Positions 8,743 through 18,857 of a DNA stretch of 29,780 nt are shown piece after piece. The notes beneath the pieces were generated by a model. It did no database searches and was not told where the DNA came from. It was given only the letters and a program-made list of their open reading frames with translations. The stretch's first letter is position 1, and each line of letters begins with the position of its first letter. The stretch spans positions 53,300-83,079 of the forward strand of contig WELB01000150.1 in the NCBI GenBank assembly GCA_009602725.1, read 5' to 3'. The position numbers and the translations under genes were made by a program. This DNA comes from Spirogloea muscicola (Eukaryota > Streptophyta > Zygnematophyceae > Spirogloeales > Spirogloeaceae).

Positions 8743-9080
8743 TGGTAGTTTTCCCCGGCCGTCACTCCGCTGCTTCTCCGTCGCTGCGAGTCAAGCGAGG
8801 CCGGCGCCTGGCCACACACCCCGCTCCTTCTTCGCCGCGCCGCCAGCCCCCGACCTTCAACCGAGCGCCGCCCGCCTGCCCGCCTCGCGATCCCCAGCTC
8901 GGCGCCGCAACGGCCACGGCGGCGCCGCCAGAAGCTGCGACGGCGGAAGGCCGCTGGCTCTTGGCGACTGTGAAGGCAGGCGTGCCCCTTGCTTGGGCCT
9001 GAGCTCCGCCGAGCCGCGGGTGGGCAGTGCCCGCCGGTCAGCCGCCTTGCGAGCGGCGGCAGTGGGGTAGCTCGGCCAGC

Positions 9081-9287
9081 ATGGACCAGCGTGAGGATCT
9101 CAACTACTCGCGCTATGGAGCGCACACCTTCGACGACCACGTGGACGCCCAGAACAGGAAGGGCAAGCTCAAGAGGGACCTCCGGCGGTGGAGCTACAAA
9201 GCCTACGATCTGGAGCACCGTGTGCGGATAGGCTTGACTCACTTCTTCACGTGGATGAAAGTCAAGACGCAGAAGTTGCTGCACTAA
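9081..9287 (+). CDS. Small unrecognised 68-aa protein
   Basis: The ATG at 9081 (CCAGCATGG, good Kozak context) opens a 69-codon frame that ends in TAA at 9287. The protein begins MDQREDLNYSRYGAH and ends in TQKLLH. It is rich in Asp/Arg/Lys/His and aromatic residues, with a basic centre (NRKGKLKRDLRRW). There is no signal peptide or convincing membrane segment. Third codon positions are mostly G or C, as in the other genes here. A GC-rich stretch of about 300 bp upstream resembles a promoter and 5' UTR. No intron is needed, though an upstream exon is possible since the frame is open for some codons before the ATG. I do not recognise the family. Chance is not excluded, but composition and context favour a real gene. 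Confidence 0.55.
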   Translation: MDQREDLNYSRYGAHTFDDHVDAQNRKGKLKRDLRRWSYKAYDLEHRVRIGLTHFFTWMKVKTQKLLH

Positions 9288-10390
9288 AGCCTAGGCGAGC
9301 TCGGAGGTATGGCACTTGCCGTTGGTTAACGGCAGCTAGGTGAAACGACCAGGAGAGCTTGTTTGTTGACTCCTGTCCTGCGTCGTTCTAGTATATGCGT
9401 CGCGAGGATGAGGCTGTGTCACTTTGCCCAGTTGCGCAAATTCACGTGGCATGTGCTTATGCCAAGGGTTCTCCAGCAGTAAGCAGCTTGTCTGATGCTT
9501 AAGAAGCTATTGCAGGGCCTTGCTTGTCGTGAATACAAGCTGTACATTTGTCGGTCATCAGTTGTAGCGTGCTAGCCAGTCTGGTCTTACTTGCGTGAGC
9601 TCAGTAGCACCCAATCTCTGGATGCCCTTAGGTGACGTGCCCTCAAGTCCAGAGGCTGATGCTAGTCCGTGGTGTGCTGCAGATTAGGTGCGAAATTGGT
9701 GGCAAGTGTCTTGCATGGTGGTGGATCTTGGGCGAGCCGCTTCACTCCTCCTTGCGCAAGCTCAGCAGCACCTGTGCTGTAGACGCCCTCAGGTAGCCCG
9801 CCGTCAAGTTCGAGGGCTGATGCTAGCTAGTGTTCTACTACACTTTAGGTGCAACTTTAGTAGCAGTTGAGTGGTGGTGCTAGTTGGTCTACTCTTGGCC
9901 CCTCAGCCCAGCAACTGCTGAGCTTTGGGACCTCAAGTGCACAAACGTGTGCATAATAGAGATGACTGAGACCTGTTCGATGCTGCCACTTTTTCACCAC
10001 TTTACTTCACCTTTGCAGAAAAGAATGCATGCATCTGTAGCTTGTCCCAGATCCTACACGTGACGGAAAGTGGAGCATGTACTCGGACTTCATGAGCTTT
10101 CCTTGATCTGACATGATCACTAAGCCCGGCGTAGGATGCCTGCGTACTAATCATCTACTGTGTTGTTGCCATAAGTGGCATACAAATACTTGCCTGTATG
10201 CACAAGTATCAAATTGGATGGAGGTGTCCCGTCAATAGCTCTTGTAAAGTCCACTACACTCAGGAGAGGCAGCCAACTGTATTCTTTGGGTGACAAGGGC
10301 ATGGCAGCAGCTGCTGTCAACTGCTTTCGTTTACTGCAGCGGGCTGCTAGGCTCGACTACAGTTGATTGTTTTGAACGTGAATTTATATG
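9288..10390. other. Non-coding DNA with a diverged direct duplication
   Basis: No gene is recognised. Segments at about 9591-9706 and 9752-9867 are related: GAGCTCAGTAGCACC and AAGCTCAGCAGCACC, GGCTGATGCTAG in both, then TTAGGTGCRA. They are same-strand copies about 161 bp apart with roughly three quarters of bases alike. The rest shows no structure I can name. Confidence 0.5.
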
Positions 10391-10395
10391 GTGAA

Positions 10396-10412
10396 CCAGC
10401 CATTCGGGCTGG
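10396..10412. repeat. Small hairpin CCAGCC / GGCTGG
   Basis: CCAGCC-ATTCG-GGCTGG is a six-base perfect stem with a five-base loop. Its arms equal those of the dispersed motif but in inverted order. It is followed at 10424 by a further GAACCAGCC. It may be another relative of the repeat family. Confidence 0.45.
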
Positions 10413-10621
10413 GTAACCATCTGAACCAGCCTGGTGGGTCGTAGCAGCGCTCCCTATGAAGATCTGGGTCTAGGCGGAGTGCCTCTTTCTCAGGTGCGAG
10501 TTCACTCGGACTTGCTGCTGCTCACTCGTGGGTACTGAGCTTCCCTTTGCGTCATCGTGTCTAGCTGTGTAATTTTCTTTTCGGCATCTTTTGGCTCTTT
10601 GGATTTTGTCTACTACTTTCA

Positions 10622-10640
10622 GGCTGGCCTCTGCCAGCCC
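10622..10640 (+). repeat. Dispersed hairpin motif
   Basis: GGCTGGCCTCTGCCAGCCC, preceded by GTCTACTACTTTCA. The GGCTGG/CCAGCC stem is perfect, with one loop change relative to 7833. Confidence 0.8.
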
Positions 10641-11400
10641 CTCTTCTTCATGGGCGCGCAATTCCTTTCTTCTATTAAGAGGGGCGCCCCGGCACCTTGA
10701 GCTTACCTGAGGCGACCGCTGCACCGGTGTGCCCTAGCTATGACTGCAACTCTCCGAGTGAGGACGAAGCCTGTGCTGTTTGTCTGACTGGCTGATCTCT
10801 GAGAGAGGTATCTGTGTGCCACCATGAGCAGAACTGGGTCTGAACCGCTGAGAAGAGGGTGGTCTGCTGGTCCTTCTGACGATGGGAAACGTCTGGTTGA
10901 GGACTCAAAGTGGGGGAGACAAGAAGCGGAGGCTGCTGAACGTGACAGACAGGAGCAACATCGGGTGCAGCCAGAGCAGGAACACTTTCAGGCTGCAGGG
11001 CGTATTTCTGGACACGGGCTGGGCCTCTTATCAAGATCTGGGACGTTAAAATTGGTGGCCCGTCTAATTATGACATACGTGGCGCCTGGCCAAGTCCTCA
11101 ATGCGAGATTCAGCCAGCCTGCAGGCTTGAGCAGAGAGCCTCTTCATGCTTGACTTGCGCGGAGCGCTGCGCACAGATGCGGATGGGCTGAGCAGGACTC
11201 TCAAGTCAATTGGAGAAGCTCTATCTCTGATCTGCCACCTATCCTGTTGGCTTAACGTGGAGGATCCTTTGTGCAGGGCTGGCATGAGAAGGCGTTGGGG
11301 TCATGGTCGACGCGTCAAGGCGGGTCAGAATTCACTTGTGGAAGTGCTTGTGACCTAGAGCAGATGCTTTCGAAAGCGATCACAATCCGCGCAAGCGGCG
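10641..11400. other. Region upstream of the J-protein gene
   Basis: An open frame at 10824-11153 (109 codons) has no family features. A Glu/Gln/Arg-rich part is followed by unremarkable sequence. It might be an unplaced upstream exon or simply chance. Otherwise this is intergenic or promoter DNA of the following gene. Confidence 0.3.
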
Positions 11401-14400
11401 ATGGAGAGTGGCTGTTCTACATTTTGGAATGAGCAGATTCTGGTATGGTCAGACCGGCACAGAAACTCGCGGCTGGCTGACGCCCGGCTGCCCGCCTCCC
11501 AAAGCCCCCGACGCCGGGCGCGGCGCAAGGGCCCCCGCACTCCCCGCCGCGATTTGCGCCGCGGGCGGCGGAAGGGCTCCCGCGCCAGCGCCAGCGCCAG
11601 CGCCGCCAAAGCCCGGCGGCGGCAATGCAGGCGACGCGGTGCGCCGCCGCTGCGGCCNGTGGCCGGCGCGGTGTCGGTCGGGCGCGGCGTGTTCGCCGGC
11701 GTGACGGGCCTGGTGGCGCACCCCGTCCTGGGCGCGCAGAACTCGGGCGGCGTCGCCGGCTTCGCCACGGGCCTCGCGCGCGGCCTCGCCGGCCTCGTCC
11801 TCCAGCCCGTCGCTGGCCTCCTCCACGGCGGCGTCCAGGTGTCGCAGGGCATCATCAACACGCCGCAGACGGTGACAACGACTCGCGCCGCGGCCGCCGC
11901 TGCAATGCACGGCGCCGCCAGAGGGCCTCGCCGCGACGACGCGGAAGCCGCGCCGTCTCGGGATGCTGGTGAAGGCGGTCTGCCGGACGTATCCATCGAG
12001 CGGTGCTGACGCAATCGCCGGCGCGCGCAGGTCCGGGAGCTGCTCACGGACGACGCGGCGCTGGATCAGGCGGCGGAGCAGGCGCCGCTGGACCCTGACG
12101 ACAAGTCGGACGCCATCGTCGTCGACGAGAGCCTCTACTCGGCTGCCCGGCAGCGAGTCATGGAGGCTGCGCTCGCCCCGGCGGGGCCGTCCCTGCCTCC
12201 GCCCCGCCGCGTGTCCTCCGAGGGGTAACCTCCGATAGCCAGTGGCGACGTCATCGAGGTGTCGACGCTGTGAAGGCTGCTGTGTCTCAAGGACAGCGTG
12301 CATTGGTCCTGAGAGCCGCCACGTCGGAGCCTGTCCCTTGCATCCAGCGAGCTCACATGCTGTCGGCCTCCGTGCCGCTTCCGGCAGGTCCCACTCCTCC
12401 TCGTCGCAGCCATCGCCCACGTCCTCCGGTAAGAAGAGCGCCAGTGAAAGCCCGACGACGTCTGGCAACAGCCGGAACTTCCGCAAGGAGACGGAGCTTT
12501 ACGATATCCTCCAAGTGCAACCAGATGCAGATAATGCCACCATCAAGAAGGCCTACTACAAGGTGAGCCTCTGTGCAAGCCAGCAGCGATCGTTCAGCTG
12601 TGCTACTCCCAAGAATGAAAGTGCAAGCTTCCTCGCTCGGTGGAGCACCCTGCCCTTCGCCATGTGACGCAGCAGCATTGCTGGCTGCTGCATTGTGAAA
12701 GCCTTGTCTGTAGAACAGGAGATCAAATGACTTGCATTCAGGTCGCAGCTTGCGGTGAGTCAATCTTGTCAAGTAATGAGCCAGCTTTGTACTTCTGAAA
12801 GTCACTGCGCCAACTACCTGGCATGCAGTTGGCAAGAGAATACCACCCAGACAAGAATCCCGACAATGTGGAGGCCAAGGTGAAGTTCCAGGACGTGGGG
12901 GAGGCGTACCAGGTCCTGATGGACCCTGAGCGCAGGGAGGCGTACGATCGGCATGGCAAGGCATCGCTGGATGAAGGGTTCATGGACCCGGGCTCCTTCT
13001 TCACCATGGCCTTTGGAGCGGACAAATTCGAGCACCTGGTGAGGCTCAGGAGCAGCTCAATCAGGGAGCTCCCACGCTTGCAGCTTCGCTGCTCCAGTTC
13101 TCGCAAACACTTCTTGCATGTTCACGTCTTAATGCTGGAGTAGTCTTGCCTGCTACATGCGACAAGCATTTGCTATTAATGTATAATGTGTTCATAAGTA
13201 CTCGTACTACCAGCATTTAGAGTTGCAGACCTTCAATCCGGACCACAGCCCAGATGTTCAAGGAGAGGGCAAGTGGAGAAGCTGCTGGATGCCCAAGGAG
13301 ATGTAGATGAGAATCTCAGCAATCTGAGTGCACTAATTCCGCTGATCCTGCAGATTGGGGAGCTGACAGTGGCATTCACAGCCAGTGGCAACGTCACTCA
13401 GCAGCAGCTGCAGGAGTTCCAGGCGGCGAGGGAGGAAAAGCTGGCTGAAAAGCTGGTCCAGAGGCTGCAGACTTGGGTGGACGGCAACAAGGAGCAGCTG
13501 GTGGAGCAGATGCTCGAGCAGGTGGAGACGCTCCGCAAGGAGCCATTTGGGGAGGCCCTTCTCCACTGCATCGGGTACGACCGCACTTTGGCGGCCTCAG
13601 AACCATTGGTCGTGAGTTTCTCGAGCCTCATAATGTCTTGAGTCAGGTCCTAGGTTGACCTGAAAAGTGCATGCGTGTGTCAGGTACACCTACCGGCACA
13701 AGGCGGAGGCGTTGCTGGGGCTGTACCACACATTCACCGGCATACCTGGGCACCTGCTAGAGATCAGGCAGCAGACACACATTTTCAGCACCAAGTTCAA
13801 GGCCGTCTCTGCTGCCATGAAGTGAGTAGCCCGTCAGTCAGTGGACCCCATCTTCCCCAGTATGTCACAGTGCACAGGTGTTGTCAGTTTTATGTTGCTT
13901 CATGTCACAATGCCCTGAATGAAATAACCTCATCATACAGAGGTCGACTGCACGCTGAAGGTTACACAGATACCTGCAATCAGGCAAACATTGTGAGGAG
14001 GCTTGCAGCCTCTGCATGCGGCGCTCACGATCTTGCTAGCTCGTGCAGGATGCAAGAGTTGAAGGATAAGATGGACAAGGAGAATGAGATGGAGCAGGCG
14101 AGGTTGTCAGCAGAAGCTCTTCCTATCTTCCTAGACTCTGTCTGGCTGGTAAGCACGATCGGGTATTTCTTGATACTCTATGATCCCAGAGACATGAAGA
14201 TGAGAATGTCAGGTGGACCAAGAAAGGATCTGCAGTGGAAAGCGTCTATATGTATAGAAAGTGAAGGGCTGTGCTGAAGGGTATTACGCATTAGCCCTTG
14301 GCGTGAGCATAGATTAATTGCAGAAACTATCTCTTCTAGGCTGGCCTCCGCTTCATGTGCTACACAGTGCATGCCAAGTGACGACTCTATCTCATGCAGG

Positions 14401-14537
14401 TGAGCGTCTTGGACATTGAGAGCACTTTACGCCACGTGGTCAGTCGGGTGGTCTTGGACAAGTCTGCAAGCAGAGGCGTACGACAGTCACGGGCCAAAGG
14501 CATAGCAAAAATAGGTCGCATATTTGAGAAAGCATGA
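11401..14537 (+). CDS. J-domain co-chaperone with N-terminal glycine-rich module and C-terminal DnaJ-X domain
   Basis: Exons 11401-11871, 12031-12224, 12388-12562, 12829-13038, 13354-13574, 13684-13821, 14049-14148 and 14400-14537 join in frame at GT-AG sites, giving about 548 aa. Order: an uncertain basic/Ala-rich N-terminus; a Gly/Val/Ala-rich module at about residues 88-157 (VFAGVTGLVAHPVLGAQ, GFATGLARGLAGLVLQPVAG, GIINTPQT); an acidic linker; a Ser/Pro-rich stretch; a J domain at about 256-335 with an intact HPD (H286, in LAREYHPDKNP) that should stimulate an HSP70; then DnaJ-X (FFTMAFGADKFEHL, IGELTVAF, LLHCIG, YTYRHKAEALLG, VSVLDIESTLRHVV, RAKGIAKIGRIFEKA). DnaJ-X J proteins are typical of plants and fungi (DNAJ10 type). 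The module may bind membrane (inference). Start codon and frame before the ambiguous base at 11658 are doubtful; everything after it is firm. Confidence 0.87.
11658..11658. other. Single ambiguous base (N) in exon 1 of the J-protein gene
   Basis: The N falls in GCGGCCNGTGG, exactly where the recognisable protein module begins. Two frames are open upstream, and a different upstream frame would be used if this N stands for a gap of unknown length. Confidence 0.95.
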
Positions 14538-15615
14538 GCTGCTGCACCCATGGCACCTCAAAGTAGAGCTTGTCTGAAATTTATTCAGGTTGCCTTCCAC
14601 TACCCTTAAGTTCCTATATATGTAGTTTCATTGTCCTTGCTAGGCACGCTATATAAGTACAACTGAGAGGTCCATCAACTCATACAGCAGTTCTCAAATG
14701 CCGTGGCTTTGTCCTTCACAAGTGTGAGGCTGCAATGACATGATGGACAGCTCAGCCTTCCCTACAACCAATAACAAAGACCCATCACACCCTGTCCTGC
14801 AAGCACCCTGCGCCTCCTTCCAAGGCACCATCGTGCCCTCGAATCATATCTCCACTACCTTCTCTCTGTAGCCTTGGTTGTTGCGCTGCGGGCTCCGTAC
14901 TGCTCTGCAGACTGTGCAATCCCGGATAGCGCAGTATCATGAGCAGACTTGAAAGTGCCCAGATTTGTGGGCACTTGGGGCCCAGCCAACGCTTCAAGGA
15001 GAGGCTATCATGCATGGCATGGCTTGTCTATCAAGTGCGAGCTTGCTTGATTGGTGGTCGTTAAATAGGCAATGTTTGGCCGCTCACATTGAAGTGCCTG
15101 CTGAGGTTGTAGTTCTCATCACAAATTATCATCGTGCATGTCAATCAGGTCGCCTAGCTGGCCTGCTGACCCTCCATTGAAGAGCCTCTGGTGTTCAAGC
15201 GCTTGGATTTGCCAAGTCAGACACGCCTGCTTGCGCCCTCCAAGCAATCCGCAACCAGTGCAGGGCTAGTGAACAAGCTGAGAAGGGCTCACAGCTGGCT
15301 TATATGCGCAGAGCGCAGTGCTTGCACTGTATTTGAACTCAAGTACTACACACCAGCAACATTAGGGGTATGTATTGAAATTTGTCGCAGGTGTGGACTT
15401 GAGACCTGTCAGGCTCCATAAGGAGCCTGACAGGCTTGAGTCACACTCAAATGTGCCCTTTCAATTGATGCTTGTGGCAAGCTCAAAATTGTAAGTGTGG
15501 TGACCAGCGAGCAAGCGCTCACAGTACAGATCCATCGTCAAAGTTTGCCAAGACAGATCTCAAGGGTTCAGGGAAGGTAGAAGCCTTTGGAACATGTATG
15601 CACCCCATCTGGGTG
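14538..15615. other. Convergent intergenic region between the J-protein and HIT4-like genes
   Basis: Both flanking genes end here, so it holds two 3' UTRs. TATATA-type strings lie near 14615-14621 and 14649-14655. A strong hairpin at 15405-15434 is listed separately. No coding region is recognised. Confidence 0.6.
15405..15434. repeat. Perfect 13-bp inverted repeat with a 4-nt loop
   Basis: CCTGTCAGGCTCC, loop ATAA, then GGAGCCTGACAGG. It lies about 180 bp downstream of the HIT4-like stop on that gene's strand, and about 870 bp past the J-protein stop. It could act as a 3' processing or pausing signal, be a small RNA precursor, or be a transposon end. Confidence 0.85.
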
Positions 15616-18600
15616 CTACAAAACCTCATGAGCCTTGCCATAATACCGATTGATGTATGCCGCCTGCCAACAACGAGTCCCAATGTTATCAAGTATGCCT
15701 ACGGGCAACAAGGTGCTCCAAAAGCGGAGGCGCTCTCGATTTGATGCACACAGCTTGACTTTTTCCAAGGAATCAAGTGCGCCAAACCTTGAGACTAGAG
15801 ATGTCGGGTGTGTCGTCACTGGGAACAGGATAGAACTTGTAGAAGCGCATGTCCTGCAAGCTCTTCTTCGTCTCTTCGCTCATGTCGTCCAGCACCTTTT
15901 GCCGCTTCGCCTTCTCCTGCACGCCCTCAGCTGACCTTCACAATTGGTGCTCGCTTGCAACACCTTGCTGATACTGGCGTTCTACGTGTGACACAGGGTG
16001 GAGTGTACATGAGAAGGAGGGGTCATAGCTAGGGCCACAAAACAAGAGCCTGGGGAGTAGGACTTCTGAGAAGGCCGCTGAGGTACAGAATAGGGGCATA
16101 TGTACGTAGACGGGACAGTTGCAGCGCCAACCTCGCGGATCTTGGCCTTGGCAGCATTCACTTGCTCACGCACGAACTCCTGTGGCCACGCACCAGTCCC
16201 AAGTACGAGAGACGAGCTCTGCTGTAAGTCCGACTGTCAGATGAGCACCTGGCCATCATATGGGGCCCAGCAAAGCCCTCCTCAGTCCTGATCCTAGCAC
16301 CCAATGACGCATCCACAAGTAACTCACCATGAACTTTTCCTTCTCGCTCGCCGGCAATGTCTCCTCGTCAATGAGCTGCTGCGTAAACTCCTGCTTCCGG
16401 TGGCGAGGCAGGATGCCAAGTAACATAGATCAGCGCCCGCAGCTATGATGACTACATTATAGCAAGTCGTTGTTGTGGGAAAGGGGTTGTGTCGGTTTGT
16501 GAGCCAAGGCGGGGCTTGCATACCTCCATCTCGTCAAACTTCCAGTCGAACTCCGTCACGAGCTGCAGGCTAACCACAAAGGTCAAGAAGGTGAGAAACC
16601 CTAAACCCAAACCCTAAACCCTCTCCTACCTCCCTAAGTGCCTCCCTCCCTCGACTCTTGTGAAGAAAGACGGCGCATGGTGCAAGCTGCTGCGCCTCGC
16701 GAGCACCCAAGTGGGGCACTCTACACATAAGCAGCACAAAGGCCCTGAGCACTTTCTTTACCGGCGGATTGTTGCCCTCCAGGGGATACATAATGGACAC
16801 GGAGCTGTCAAATTGGAAGTCCTCCTCCCGCAGCGGCTGGTACAGGTCTGCGAGCATGCGGCCACACCTCAGAGTGAGCCGTCAGATTCCGGCTACTGCG
16901 CCCTGGCTGGCCAGGCCACCGGCGCTCGCAGCAAGGAGAGCCTCAAGCACCGAGCTGACTCAACACCTGGGCTTTGAGTCGACAGTAAGCATCAATGGCA
17001 CTCATCGCACTTACTGCTGATGTCAGGCTTGGTGGTCAGCGCTCAGAAAACAAGGATCACTTTGATTCTTGGTATCTCTGTGGGCTTCCAAGCCAGTCAT
17101 CGCCTAAAGAGAACCCCTAACCAACACTAATTCCCCGGAAATCAAACATCTGATTCAGTACGTGTAAACCTGGGCCTTCACCCCACCCCTGAGTCCGAGC
17201 TTTGAGCTGTCAAATAGGTTTCTGAATTTAGGAACTTGAATTGGGAGCAGAGGGACGCTCACATGGCAGGCAGTACTCGTACTTCTTCACGCGCTCCTCC
17301 TTGAGCTGCCGTAGCGCCGCCCTGCCATAGCCATAGCCGCTGAGTCGTCGTCAGCACCCATCTGCGGCCTCCTCGCGGCAACGCAGCCCGACGAGCTGAG
17401 CCCTCACCGCCGCTGGGTGCACTTGAGCGTGAAGATGCGAGTGCCGGAGCGGGCCAGATCCTTGACCCTGCAGCGCGCCGCCGCCGGCGAACGATCAGCA
17501 GCGGCTGCACTCTCGGCGGGGGTCGTGGCACGGCGGCACCAGCAAGGCGCCGTTGCACAGCGGCGGAAGCTGCGGGCGGTCGCAGCACTCACTGCGCGAT
17601 CTCGGCAGGCACAAAGGGCACCCAGCCCATCTTCATCTCGCGCATCGGCACGATCATCTCCTCCTCCATCTGCACGCTCTTGATGCCGAGCTTGTCCGAC
17701 GGCGGGAACGGCGACGTAACCTGCACGCGGGCTTGAGAGACCAGGCGAGCGCGGGAAGGGCCAAGCACGGAGGCACCAGTCACGAGGCTGTGAGGGGGAT
17801 GGAGGGAGGAAGGGGGGGGGGAGGGGTGAGGAGAATGAAAGCGGCAAGGCAGGAGGGAGGAGGCGAGCTGTAGTTGCGGGGGCTTGGCTTTGGGACTAGC
17901 ATTGAGAGAGAGGGAGGAGGGAGGTGCTGCTGTGCAGCGTAAGCAGCGCCCACCGCAACAATGGCCGGGATGTGGGTGACGCGCGACACGCCGTCACGGA
18001 AGTGCACGAGCTGCGCTGCGGCCCGAGCACCGCAGGGGAGGGGGGGAAGGAGGGAGTCGGTCAGGGTACGGGTTCGTCAACGAGAGTCTGGGGCCAGACG
18101 TGCAGAGCGAGGGCTCACGTTCGGTGGCGCCGAAGAGGTAGGAGGTCTTGCTGCGGAGCTTGCCATCCTCCTCGAACGCCTCCTGACCAACCAGGCGAGC
18201 AAGACGAGCTGGTCAGGCGCGCCGGCACGGTGGTGCATGCAGCATGCGAGCTCTGGAGGTGCTGGGAGGAGGGAGGGAACCAAGGAGGGAGGGAGACAGA
18301 GGTGCACATGCAGTCGCACGCCAAAGACGAAGTCTGTCACTGTGACCTCCTTGACTCTCGTATAGAGAAGTGTGCTTCGCCGCGCGCGCGCGGCCTTACC
18401 TCGAGGTTGCTGAAGTCCCAGTCAATGTCGTACACTTTCCCGTACTGGTCCCACTGCACGGCGCACGGCGGCGGCCGCGTGAGCCGCCGCTGCCAGTGGC
18501 CGAAGCCTTGGCGCTGGCAGCAGGCGCGTAAGTGGTCGAGGTGCTGGCTGGACGGGCCGACCTCTGTCCCGACGGGGAAGGTCTCCTTCCAGAGCTCCTC
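15616..18600 (-). CDS. HIT4 (HEAT INTOLERANT 4)-like protein, 5' end missing
   Basis: Thirteen minus-strand exons, in coding order: 18562-18600, 18400-18453, 18119-18182, 17954-18015, 17593-17720, 17408-17467, 17263-17321, 16762-16847, 16524-16562, 16328-16390, 16132-16179, 15788-15916, 15616-15663. All junctions are GT-AG and keep frame, giving 292 aa. Diagnostic strings in order: LWKETFPVGTEWDQYGKVYD, DFSNLEEAFEEDGKL, YLFGATEPQLV, SPFPPSDKLGIKSVQ, MKMGWVPF, KCTQRRAALRQLK, YEYCLPYLYQPL, EFDWKFDEMEEFTQ, MRFYKFYPVPSDDTPD, INRYYGKAHEVL-stop. These match from memory the plant family of Arabidopsis HIT4, a nuclear protein needed for heat-induced release of heterochromatic silencing. Homology is near certain; function in an alga is inferred. 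The first exon here starts at an acceptor (GGGCGCAG), so an N-terminal exon lies toward or inside the gap. Convergent with the J-protein gene, divergent from PAN2. Confidence 0.9.
16596..16622. repeat. Interstitial telomere-like repeat in a HIT4-like intron
   Basis: About four units of AAACCCT in a row, one changed to AAACCCA and one lacking a base. The run sits in the intron between the exons ending at 16762 and beginning at 16562 (minus-strand gene). AAACCCT is the plant-type telomere repeat (established). Confidence 0.85.
17792..17829 (+). repeat. G-run tract with quadruplex potential
   Basis: Several G runs of three or more, including a run of ten, fall within 38 bases on the plus strand, in a HIT4-like intron (17721-17953). 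The coding strand is correspondingly C/T-rich, so the tract also works as a polypyrimidine stretch. Confidence 0.6.
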
Positions 18601-18739
18601 CTGCGCCCGCCGGTGGGATGCAGTGAGTGGCTGGCGGTGCTGGCATGACAAGGTGGAGCACAACTGGCGCTGGGGCTCGAGGACGAGGAGGTGAAAGAGG
18701 ACGATCACGGGTGAAAGGAGGACGAGGAGTAGGAGGCAA

Positions 18740-18772
18740 AAGGACAGAGAGAGGGAGAGAGAGAGAGGGAGA

Positions 18773-18844
<72 letters not shown>

Positions 18845-18857
18845 GAGAGAGAGAGAG
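18740..18857. repeat. (GA)n microsatellite bordering the gap
   Basis: Nearly pure GA repeats, with interruptions such as GGGA and GATA, run straight into the N block. On the HIT4-like strand this is a (TC)n tract upstream of the first visible exon. The repeat probably caused the assembly break. Confidence 0.95.

Noticed and set aside
8550-9284. Minus-strand open frame of 244 codons
   Set aside because: It runs antisense through repeat DNA, the GC-rich leader and the 68-aa gene. It has no domain and appears to be a composition effect.
10824-11153. 109-codon open frame upstream of the J-protein gene
   Set aside because: No motif, no codon signature, and no splice connection that would improve the J-protein N-terminus. 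Kept only as a note on the region.
11449-12486. Long minus-strand open frame of 345 codons
   Set aside because: It is antisense to the J-protein gene in GC-rich DNA. Its product is Ala/Arg/Gly-rich with no domain, whereas the plus strand gives a spliced protein with clear family motifs.
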